64,000 bases of DNA, taken from NCBI RefSeq assembly GCF_003597395.2, contig NC_133773.1:143610526-143674525 (forward strand). The letters are read 5' to 3'. Source of the stretch: Chelonoidis abingdonii. Its lineage: Eukaryota > Chordata > Testudines > Testudinidae. The position numbers and the translations under genes are program-made. The notes beneath the pieces are model-generated. The model worked only from the letters and a program-made list of their open reading frames with translations, ran no database searches and was not told the origin of the DNA. Below, piece after piece: positions 33,856 to 43,622 of the stretch. The first letter of the stretch is position 1, and the number at the start of each line of letters is the position of its first letter.

Positions 33856-34873
33856 AAGCCTTAAACCTTTTGCGTGCACAATGAAAAGAGATTCTGAGAT
33901 TCGTCTGGCTATGAGGTTCCCTGCTGTTTGCTGAAATCACTACTGGGCTGAGTTTTGTGGGGGAACCTGAGAATATCATGGTCTAGGAGCAGTAAGCAGC
34001 AGTTGGTAGTGGCAGCAGAGAGATAGTGGTAGGACAGCAGCAGTGGAGAAACAGCAGCAGCTGTGAGCCAGTTGCAGCGGCGGCAGCAGCAGATGCATTG
34101 CTCCACAATCCCTTCCCAGGGGTGTAAGGTGAGCCCTGAGAATGCACCTCTGAACTCTGGGTCTTCACTAACCAACACCAGCAACTGTGAGTGGGGTACA
34201 GTGTAGGGAAAGGGGAGTGATGTGTTAAAGGGACATTTGTTCGTCGGATGTTCCCACCACAAGGTGGGAAACTAAGGCAAAGGATGCTGCCCAAGGCACT
34301 ATGGGGTGAGGTTTGCTTATGGTCAAGTGCTTTCGAATGTGGTTGTGGTGTTTTCCCAAATTAATGCTGGGTTCCCTTTGTTTTTTAATAGACGTTCTCC
34401 TTTGTTATACACAGACTCAGTGCTTGCAAGAGGGGAAGTGTTGCTTTGGGGAGGCACCCAGAGGCGGTGTTAGGTTTTCCCAGATTATCAGGTGGAGGCT
34501 TAAGCCGGTTCTAATTTCTATTGTTAAGAGGATCCCCTAGCTATTGAACTTGGCCTTTGTTGCTGCTGACACCACCTGGCAGAAGGGTGACATTGAATGG
34601 AACAGGGCTGTACTTATCTATGGAATTATACTGCTGGGCAACTGGAGTAAGGCAGTGCCTGGATACTTTTTAAAACGTCCTTATCTATGTTGCTCACAAA
34701 AGTATGAATAAAAGACTTTTAGGGTGAAATCCTTGTCTCATTCAAGTCACAGAGGGCGTTGGCACTGAATTCAGTGGCAATAGGATTTCACACATATAAT
34801 CTCATTAATTTGCACCCCCTCCAACTGTTCAGTTTACTTTTGGCACATTAAATCCACTTGGGCAATGAAGACA
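33856..34873. other. no recognisable gene
   Basis: A CAG-rich stretch lies at 34000-34090 (imperfect GCAGCAG words). No domain-bearing frame recognised. Confidence 0.4.
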
Positions 34874-34881
34874 AATTAGTC

Positions 34882-35278
34882 TAGGGGTGGCCAACCTGAG
34901 TCTGAGAAGGAGCCAGAATTTACCAATGTACCTTGCCAAAGTACCACAGTAATAGGTCAGCAGCTCCCCCTCAGCTCCGAGCGCCTCCCACCCACCAGCA
35001 GCTCTGCCGATCAGAGCCTCCCCCTCCCTCCTTCCTGATCAGCTGTTTTGTCGAGTGCAAGAAGCTCTGGGGGGTGGGAGAGGGAGTGAGGGCACGGCAG
35101 GCTCAGGGGAGAGGGTGGATTGGGGGCAGGGCCTGTGGCAGAGCCAGGGAGTTGAGCAGTGAGCACCACCCTCCCCACCCAGCACATTGGAAAGTTGGCA
35201 CCTATAGCTCCAGACCCAGAGTCGGTGCCTATACAAGAATCCGCATATGGCTCCGGAGCCACAAGTTGGCCACCCCTG
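34882..35278. mobile_element. hAT-type MITE with perfect 8-bp TSD
   Basis: The left end TAGGGGTGGCCAACCTG and the complement of the right end CAGGGGTGGCCAACTTG are near-perfect terminal inverted repeats. AATTAGTC flanks both sides exactly (34874-34881, 35279-35286). The 397-bp body is GC-rich with no transposase; the 205-codon frame that crosses it is not a gene. Confidence 0.9.
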
Positions 35279-35286
35279 AATTAGTC

Positions 35287-36329
35287 ACTCTCCTCTTTGT
35301 TCATCGCTTGTTTCTAATCAATTTAACTTTCAGCTGCTATTGGAGCACAATGCTGAAATGTTTGGGCTGCCAAAATAATACACTGGTAAAGGGTATGTCA
35401 TGGCTCCATTCTAGTGGCGGCTTTGTGGACATAAATTGCAGCCTACCTCTCCTGGTACCTGATGGAGGTAGCCCTTTGCTCTGTGTTTTGGTGCTGGGTT
35501 CAGTACCTGCTGACGTCAAGCATTTCCCAGTGTTACTAAAACCTTATTAAAACCAAACAAGATTGCTTAAAGTGAAGGAAATTTTCACCACTGAGGTGTT
35601 TTGTTTAGCATATCTACTTTGTTCAGCTTGGAGACTGATATTAGCCTAGTCAATTTCACTAATAAAAATGACAAAATATTAATTACCATGGTGCCTAGAG
35701 GGCCCGCTCAGGGTCCCATTTTGTGGATTTTGCCCAAGCGTGCGGTCGGAGAGGCAGTCCCTCGTGCAAAGAGTCTTGGATAATGCAACAGGTGAATGAG
35801 AGTAAAACCAGAGGGTTAGGGATGGGTGAATGAGGTAAGAATAACATGGGAGTATTTTCACACGGGGCTTGTTTATATACTTTTTATACTGATTTAACTA
35901 TTTCAGTAAGGGGCATGATTTTTACAGGAATATGCAACATTGGTATGAGCACCTTTATACTGGTAAAACTGCGTTTACCTTAGGAATAGTACTGATCAGG
36001 ATAAAAAAAATCACACCCTGGGCCAAAATAGTTACACTGGTACAAAAACTGCATGTAGAGCAGGCTGTAACTAGCTGTAGGAGATTTCCTGTCCTTTCTC
36101 CATATCCCTTTCCTGTTCTCCTGGCCACTGCTTTTTTTTATTTTGGGTGTTTCCAACACTGGAGGAAAATGTTGACATGAAAAGAAAATCCTGTTTTCTG
36201 TCCAATTTTTAAAATATTTTCTATTAATCTTTCATATTTTACATTGTTTTCATTTAAACGCCCCCCCCCCCGCCCCCAAGCACACAACACCTATGTGGCA
36301 GCTGGAAGTTGCAAAGAGCAAAGTTCAAA
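35287..36329. other. no recognised gene or repeat
   Basis: Nothing recognised; a C-run of about 11 bases lies near 36261-36271. Confidence 0.35.
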
Positions 36330-36560
36330 CTCGGAACTAAGATGTCCATTTTGACAGTGAGGGTTATTAACCGTTGGAACAGATTCTCAGGGGATACAGT
36401 GGAATTCTCCATCACTTGAAGCCTTTAAATCAACATTTGGTGTCTTTCTAAAAGGTCTGCTGTAGTTTAACCAGTTGAGCTTGATGCAGGAATCACCGGA
36501 TCAAATCTATGGTCTGTGTAATATGGGTCAGACTAGGTGATCAGAATGGTCATCAATCTA
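36330..36560 (+). mobile_element. CR1 3'-end fragment
   Basis: GGGTTATTAACCGTTGGAAC, ATCACTTGAAGCCTTTAAAT and GGTCAGACTAGGTGATCAGA give the CR1 end order (NRWNRF, then the tail). Old copy of a third subfamily, similar to the end of 63020-64000. Confidence 0.7.
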
Positions 36561-36905
36561 AGTCCATCAGTGGCTATTAGCTAGGATGGGCAGGGATGGT
36601 GTCCCTAGCCTCTGTTTGCCAGAAGCTGGGGGTGGGCGACAGGGGCTGGATCACTTAGAATCGTAGAATATCAGGGTTGGGAGGGACCTCAGGAGGTCAT
36701 CTAGTCTAACCCCCTGCTCAAAGCAAGACCAATCCCCATTTAAATCACCCCAGCCAGGGCTCTGTCAAGCCTGACCTTAAAAACCACTTGATGAGGACCT
36801 GTTCTGTTCATTCCCTCTGTGGCACCTGGTGTTGGCCACTGTTGGAACACAGGATACTGGGCTAGCTGGACCTTTGTTCCGACCCAGTATGGCTGTTCTT
36901 ATGTT
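36561..36905 (+). mobile_element. CR1 3' end, split by a nested CR1
   Basis: The left part (CCATCAGTGGCTATTAGCTA, CTAGCCTCTGTTTGCCAGAA) and right part (CATTCCCTCTGTGGCACCTG, ATGGCTGTTCTTATGTTCT) are one continuous GTTCTTATG-tail CR1 interrupted at 36657-36780. Confidence 0.75.
36657..36780 (-). mobile_element. nested CR1 3' insertion
   Basis: It is the complement of the ATTCTATGA-tail CR1: AGAATCGTAGAATATCAGGG, CATCTAGTCTAACCCCCTGC, GTCAAGCCTGACCTTAAAAA. TCACTT (36651-36656) and CCACTT (36784-36789) flank it as a probable short TSD. It shows that this subfamily moved after the GTTCTTATG-tail subfamily. Confidence 0.8.
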
Positions 36906-38759
36906 CTCTTCTAGCCTTAAAATGTAGGAAACCACTTTGTTCAATGCAATGCCTGAGTTGGAGCCTAAAGTCCTGGACAACTCATAACAGTACGTACAAA
37001 AATAAAGTACTGCTCCCTTTCTCACGTACCCGCCATGCAACTGTTCGCATTCTCTCATCAGTTAAACCAATAAATCTGGAACATCTTCGTTAAAATTAGA
37101 TTTCAGCTGACCTGTGCAAAAACCTGGAGTACAAAAAATTTCCATCAATAAATTTCAAAAAAATTCCATCTACCAGATTTTTTCAGTTTAGAGGTTTTTT
37201 GATGACAACTTGAAAAATGGATAAGAAAACAAAAACATATTTTTGCCAACATTTTTTGGGGGTGGGGCGGGGTGGAATCATTTCCCAATCAGTTCTGCCT
37301 GAGATCGAAAGCTCTCTGAATTGCTAACCAATCTATACCATGAAGGACACACCTCAGCCATCCTGTGCTACATGAATCATGTAGGAATGGGGCCAACGCA
37401 GAAAGGACAGCTGTGCTTCCCAGACCTACAGGCGACAATGTCTCACCTTTCTGAGGGCGGAATCACTGGCAGACTTATTCCCAGGGGAGTTTAGAGTAGA
37501 AACATTGTGGCCCCATCAAATCCAAGGAATATTTCAAGGTCATGCTTGCGAAAGTTTGGGGTAATGACTGGGATTTCCCTTCAATACAGCAATGGCTTGA
37601 GGACCTAAGATCTGTCATTGCAGCTTCTACTTTTGTCTGGGTTGTCTCAAGGACATTAGTCTTGTCCCTCCTGCTCCAGAACTTGCTGCAGTTTGCTCTA
37701 CTTGAGACCGACCCAGAAGGCTGCATGGAAGCTCTTGAAGGGTCTATGTGCAGTGGGGAGAGGGACGAAGGGCAGCCTCTGACATAGGTGCCCTGCACTG
37801 GGTCCCTCTCCTGCTCTAGTCATGGTTCTCTCTGTGTAGCTCTCAGTGCTGCGTGGCCTAGCTCTTTCAGAAGATGCTTCTCTCTCAGCAGACTTGTCGT
37901 AGGCAGCCATCCTCAGAGTGGCTGAGGAGCGAGTTCAGATTGCAGGCTATGGAATTCCCTACCAATGGACCTTTGGGTGGACCTCCAAAATGTGGGCCTG
38001 ATGTGAGTTCCTTGAGCTCAGTAGGTGTCTTCCCTGGTATGTTCTGCCCATTGACAGCCACCTGTAAGGCTCTGTGTAAGATCTATCTCAGAATAACCCA
38101 GCAAAGTGTGGGTGGGGGGGAACAAGGGAAAATGGAGGGGTGGGGGGCTAGGCAAGAGAGAGTTGGATGGTAAGAAGAAGGGAACAGAGAATATAAAAGC
38201 AGGGACAATGATAGAAAGAAGGAAGGAGAGATTGGGGTGCTGGGATATGGATGGGGGTAGGAGACAGAGAAATGCTGCTTTATGGGAGGGGTTGGGAGGT
38301 AGACAGCTGCCCTGAATATTGTTTTTTCCTGCACAGCCTTAATTCGACCTCCTTGTGTGAATGCATTATGACACAGTCTGTAATTACATGACCGCAGACT
38401 GTTTTTTTCCACAGAACCCATGCCACATTCATTGCGCAGGACGGACAGCGTTCACTGAATGAGCAGCTCTTTGACCTTTTGTTTCATCCTCCTTGTTCAA
38501 TGCTTGGCCTGTTGTGTTGATCTCAAGGGCCAAACAAATTAAAGGTGCCATTAACTCTTCTGCAATCCAACAGTAAAACAGTGACAGGGAGGTTTGGAGT
38601 TGTTTCTTGGCTTGTGCTCAAAAGCATTCATTCTCAAGTGGAAAGCTGATTCATCAATCACATGAAGTAACAAGAAATCCAAACAAGCATTTCTATTGAA
38701 ACTGAAATTGAGTGATTAAGCAAAACCAACTTAATCACAACCTATTAAAGTCTCTCTCC
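36906..38759. other. no recognised gene or repeat
   Basis: Nothing recognised. The stretch 38105-38300 is purine-rich (GGGGTGGGGGG, GAAGGAAGGAG words) without a clear unit. Confidence 0.35.
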
Positions 38760-38960
38760 TGGTGGAGTCAGAATGTCCAAGTCGCTTAGTTTCATTAACA
38801 ACCTTTGATGAAAATGAAAGTGTTAACTTTCCTCTCAGCCCTGAGGTGTCAAGGGTATTCCCTTGTCCTATTTTTAACAAACAGACACCAGGTGGAGGAG
38901 AGATAGGATAGGGAAGGTGGGGGAAATATGACTTTTGTTGATGTTCTTGGATCATTGGGC
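38760..38960 (-). repeat. unnamed interspersed repeat R1
   Basis: In complement it matches 6795-6990: TTCCCCCACCTTCCCTATCC, CACCTGGTGTCTGTTTGTTA and CTCAGGGCTGAGAGGAAAG. Class unknown. Confidence 0.4.
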
Positions 38961-39164
38961 AGCTGGTGAGTCACAGGCGGAAGCTTTAAGCTAGCAGGTT
39001 GGTTACAACACCTGTTGCTTGGACTTGGGCTCATGTTCTGGTCAAGTTGTTTGGGTCCTTTCTCCTCAGACTGGGCTGGATGGGCAGCCTCACCTCATTG
39101 TGCTGATGCAGTGCAGTTAATTTCAGGATCTGGTGACAAGCCACAAGAGACTAATGTAGGATTA

Positions 39165-39823
39165 TGTGATGGGCAAGGCCAGATGGCTACAGTAAACTAC
39201 TAGAAACAGGTATTTTAGACCCAGGCTAAACAAAACCCTAATATCCTGGTAACCAAATGGCAGTTGCTTCAGGTTAATCAAGGCACCTGGAGCCAATTAA
39301 GATTTTCTAGAAGGCAGTAGAGAGAGCTACTTTAATTAGAACACCTGCGGCCAATCAAGGCGGCTAATCAGGGCACCTGGGTTTGAAAAGGAGCCCACTC
39401 CAGTCAAGAGCGAGAGGAGCCAGAGGAGAGGAAGTGCATGTGAGGAGCTGGAGCAAGAGATGCAAGGAGCTGAGAGTGAGAGGCTGTTGCTGCTGGAGGA
39501 CTAAGGAGTACAAGCGTTATCAGACACCAGGAGGAAGGTCCTGTGGTGAGGATAAAGAAGGTGTTTGGAGGGGGGAGCCATGACGAAGTAGCCCAGGGAG
39601 TTGTAGCTGTCACACAGCTGTTACAGGAGGCACTATAGACAGCTGCAATCCAAGGGCCTGGGCTGGAACCCGGAGTAGAGGGTGGGCCCGGGTTCCCCCC
39701 AAACCTCCCAACTCCTGATCAGACACAGGAGGAGATGACCCAGACTGTGGGGGAGATCACTGAGATGAGCAAATCTGCCAATAAGCTCAGGACCCACCAA
39801 GGTAGAGGAGGAACTTTGTCACA
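39165..39823 (+). mobile_element. probable solo LTR
   Basis: It starts TGTGATGGGCAAGGCCAGA and ends AACTTTGTCACA (TG...CA form). It contains GGGTTTGAAAAGGAGCCC, a TATA-like promoter region, followed by a GAG-rich transcribed-type segment. The flanks ATTA/ATAA are at best a degenerate TSD. No internal retroviral coding is near it. Class (ERV or gypsy) not resolved. Confidence 0.55.
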
Positions 39824-40574
39824 ATAAGAAGAAACAAATAGTGAGGCAGAAGTAAACACAACCGAGAAGGAAAACCGGACAGAGTTTAGTGCACCTCTGC
39901 AGTGCTGACCATTTGGTATTCCAGCTGATGGGTGGAGGACTGGATGTCATGATGATCTGAAGAATTTCAGGACTCTCAGGTGAAAACGAAATTTCTTAAA
40001 TACTAGCAAGGCCTGATGGCCTTCCTCTCAGGAAGAAAATCCTTCGATCTAGTCTGATCTCTCTGTCTTGCTATCGAGAGCGTCTCTTTTTGAGAACCCC
40101 AAAAGGGGGAAAGTACATGGCATATCCCCTCATTATTTTATCCACCAATTAGCTTAATATCCAAACCACCAATTTTGGTTCATTAATTTCCAGTTCCACA
40201 TCTTCAGGATTTCAACCTAGTCCTTGAACCATATGAGTAGGTCCTATTTGTATGTAATTTAATCTCTGTCTGGTTTTGTTGCACCTGTTTACAACTTTCA
40301 TTACTGAAAACAACCTGACCTATTTTCCACCCCATTGGTACGGACAGATTAAGGTCAAAAGTGTCCACTAATTTTGGGTGGCCAATTTGAGATGCCTAGG
40401 GCCTGCTTTTTCACAGTACTTAGCACTGTGTGGCATCTTTTATATTGGAAGCACAGCTTCCGTTGACTTTAGTTGCACCTGTGAGTGCTCAGCACTTCTG
40501 CAAATCAGAGCCGAGGGTCTAAAGCTGAGAAGCCAGAAAATGGGGAATCCACCGTTAGTGACCATCTGTGGAAA
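39824..40574. other. no recognisable feature
   Basis: No named repeat, exon or RNA gene recognised. Confidence 0.35.
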
Positions 40575-40667
40575 AACGTGGCTTAAATGACTTACCCAGA
40601 ATTTCATAGGAACTCTGTGGCAGAAACGGGGATAGAATCCAATTCTCCAGGGCACTATTCAACTGAC
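40575..40667 (-). mobile_element. MIR-type SINE fragment
   Basis: ATGACTTACCCAGAATTTCA, ATAGAATCCAATTCTCCAGG and CACTATTCAACTGACC are the complement of the 5' part of MIR. The MITE at 40668 inserted at its edge. Confidence 0.55.
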
Positions 40668-40831
40668 CAGGGCTGCCGGGGGCGGGGGGGCAAGTGGGGC
40701 AATATGCCCCGGACCCCGCAGGGGTCCCCATGAGAATATAGTATTCTATAGTATTGCAACTTTTTTTTTTTATGGACGGGGCCCCTGAAATTGCTTTGCC
40801 CCAGGCCCCCTGAATCCTCTGGGCGGCCCTG
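40668..40831. mobile_element. hAT-type MITE (internally deleted)
   Basis: The left end CAGGGCTGCCGGGGG and complement of the right end CAGGGCCGCCCAGAGGATTC are terminal inverted repeats. The flanks CAACTGAC (40660-40667) and CACCTGCC (40832-40839) match at 6 of 8. The middle contains a T-run, and GGCAATATGCCCCGGACCCC near the left. Confidence 0.7.
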
Positions 40832-41096
40832 CACCTGCCTTCACCGTAAGATCCTCCTTTCTCTCTATGCAATACCCTGCCTCATTCACTGCACACTTTC
40901 CAGCAACAACAAATGAGGAAGGCGTCCTACACCCATCAGTTGTAGTAAAGTGGTCATGACAGGGTTAACTAAGTTACCCAGAGTATTATAGGAAGGCGCC
41001 ACCTCCCTTGCTTTCTGATTTGAGAGTGAGACTTGTCCTCCACTCAACTCTGTTGCAATGCAGTTAAATAACACGGCAGATACCCAGCCTGCAGTC

Positions 41097-41436
41097 ATAG
41101 ACTCGTAGGACTGAAAGGGACCTCGAGAGGTCAGCTACTCCAGTTCCTTACATCAAGGAGGGACTAAGTATTATCTAGATCATCCCTGACAGGTGTTTGG
41201 AGATTTTTAAGAGCAGGTTGGACAAAGATGGATATTCCACAACTTCTCGAGACAATTTATTCCAGTGTTTAGGAAAAACTTCCTAACTGTTGGGGTGGTT
41301 AATGTCCAACTTAAACCTCCTTTGCTGCAATTTAAGCCCATTACTTCTTGTCCTATCCTCAGAGGTTAAGGAGAACAATTTTTCTCCCTCCTCCTTATAA
41401 CATCCTTTTATGCATTGAAAACTGTTATAATTTCCC
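41097..41436 (-). mobile_element. CR1 LINE, first part (split by solo LTR)
   Basis: The complement of CR1 from its 3' end (TAGACTCGTAGGACTGAAAG) inward: TTTAGGAAAAACTTCCTAAC, TTAAGCCCATTACTTCTTGT, TTTATGCATTGAAAACTGTT. It resumes at 42627 past the LTR. Confidence 0.75.
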
Positions 41437-42626
41437 TGCGACATTACACTCCATATTCTTTATGAAAATATCCTTATGATATGGATATGACATTACTGAG
41501 ATGTACTTTATGTAAGAGGCTTATTGGAAAGGTTATGGTTTACTGAATGTGATTATCCCATTTGTATGCCTGTATCATTTCTGTCTCTGAAGTTAGCAAT
41601 ATTTACTGTGTATCTGTATTTCAAATGGGTTACTTTGCGTATCAACCCCAACTAGCGCTTCAGGTACAACAATGAAAAAGCTAGAGAGGGCTGATGGCCC
41701 ATTAGCAAAGACAATGGCCTGTAAAAGAGCTTAGCCTTCCGGGGGAGGCTTGAGACAGCCTACGAGTAATGGTTTCCACAGCCCTGCAGAGACATGGGTC
41801 CGAGTCATCTGGTACTGGACACTCCTCCTCCCCCTTTGGAATGCCAGTGTTTTTCCATTAGAAGACAAAGGGTTCCCGCCTTACACAAGAGCTATATAAG
41901 GCAGGGGAGGGACATCATCGAGGTTCTCCTCTGCCTCCCCACCCAAAAAGACACTGTGAAACACCTGGAAAAAAGGACTGAACTGGGGGGAGAAGGGTTG
42001 AACCCAGGCTGGAAGGACGTCTAGCCTGTGAGTAATAATACCTGAGGTCTCAAGCTGGAGACCAGTGCAGCTGCCTTTCAAGACTTTCTGCAGTCTGTCT
42101 GCAACAATATCTAGGGTGAAAAACTACTTTTTTTAACCAATTTCTTTAATGAAACAAGCTTAGTTTGCATGTTTTGTTTTATTTGCTAAGTAATCTGCTT
42201 TCTTCTGCTTGCTATCCATTTAACCACTTAAAATTCACCTTTTGGAGTTAATCAACTTATTTCTTCTTCATAATATAACCCCGTTTGTGCAATTCATAAT
42301 GGGGGGGGGGTGGTCAAAGACTGTGCATACCTTCCTCCACATTGAGGGAGGAGGCGGATTTCATAATATCCCTTTGGGTCTGCATTCCAAGGGAGGTGGA
42401 CACCTGAGTGCTGGGGCAAGTCTCTTAAGCTGAGTCTTCCCAGAACTGATATCAGCATCTGCATCATTCTGCAGTTGGGTGTGGCCCTGCCTGGGTGTGT
42501 GCTGGAGGAGGTTTAAGAGCCTGGCTCAGCAAGACAAATAAAAAGGGTGCCCAGGCTGACATAACAGGTGGGCTCAGTGGTATCTCAGTGCATCAGGTAG
42601 CATCCTAAGGGGGGTAACCCATCACA
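41437..42626 (+). mobile_element. solo LTR inserted in CR1
   Basis: The 1190-bp block begins TGCGACATTACACTCC and ends GGTAACCCATCACA. It has CTATATAAGG at 41892-41901 as a likely TATA box and AATAAA at 42537-42542 as a possible polyadenylation signal, consistent with plus orientation. CR1 sequence is continuous across it, and TTCCC/GTCCC flank it (41432-41436, 42627-42631). A related LTR lies at 43623-45911; both end CCCATCACA. It is probably an endogenous-retrovirus-type LTR. Confidence 0.75.
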
Positions 42627-42830
42627 GTCCCCCCTCAGTCATCTCTTCTTCAGACTAAACAAACACGTTTTCAGTCTTCCCTCATAGTTCATGTTTTCTA
42701 GACTTTTAATAATTTTTGTAGCTCTTTTCTGGAATTTCTCCAGTTGGGCCAAATCTTTCCTGAAATGTGGTGCCCTGAACTGGACACAATACTCCAGTTG
42801 AGGCCTAATAAGCCCTGTGAGTAGATTTTT
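42627..42830 (-). mobile_element. CR1 LINE, second part after the solo LTR
   Basis: The complement of CR1 ORF2 C-terminus: CTCATAGTTCATGTTTTCTA, CTCTTTTCTGGAATTTCTCC, GAACTGGACACAATACTCCA. The minus-strand frame reads LEYCVQFRAPHFRKDLAQLE. It continues the copy at 41097-41436. Confidence 0.8.
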
Positions 42831-43622
42831 TTTGTTGTTGTTGTTGCACTGAGTGGTCCCTTGACAAAATTTGTGATGAGGAAAAATATCAGAATGGCAA
42901 TGGAAGTGTTTAATGTAGAAGATAAGGAAAGGCAGCAATATATGGAAAGATTGGGCCATGTTTTCTTGCAAATGAGATTATCGATAGGGTCAAACACGAA
43001 ACAATTTTCATCACTGTCTGTGGCAATAAAACCTGCTGCTTCTTAAGTAGTTGGTTACAACCTTAGAAGCCAGGAGATAAACATTTAGAAGACCAGCAAA
43101 ATCTCTTTCCAAAGGACTACACCCTAGAGCCAAATATTCTAGTAGAATGTTTCCAGTTTCATCTTGCCATCTCATCCTGCTGTGAAAGTGAAGCTATGTA
43201 TGTGGTAGACCTAAAAAGAATAACTGAATATTGCTTATTTGTGCTTGTCCCTCTGAACTATGAAAGCTAAAAAGAAAAATTGACCATTCCTAGTGATCCA
43301 GGGTCATAGGCAAAATTAGTTGGGCAGAGATTAGTTGCAAGAATGAAAAACAAATTGGAAGGAAACTTTCAAATTAGACCCTAGCAAAAAACCAGCCATC
43401 CAGGACTTCCTGGACACACCCAGTCATTTTTCAAGCAAGGTTAGAGACATTGGATGGCGTAAATTTGGTGCAGTTCTGCAGTGGTGGATATTGTTTGTTT
43501 GTAAATTTCTCATAGATGAGGTGCGGCTAGGTTCTGCCACCCATCCCCATGCTGAGTAATACCTTACCACAAGAAATGTCCCATGCATGACACCCTGGCA
43601 CCCCAATATTCACCATTGTCAT
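42831..43622. other. no recognisable gene
   Basis: A (TTG)n run lies at about 42832-42846. No named repeat is seen downstream. Confidence 0.4.

Noticed and set aside
34933..35550. 205-codon open frame on the plus strand
   Set aside because: It lies mostly inside a hAT MITE (34882-35278) and reads as low-complexity GC-rich sequence with no domain.
39165..39823. Pairing of this LTR with the one at 41437 as a provirus
   Set aside because: The two LTR sequences are unrelated and the sequence between them is MIR, MITE and CR1.
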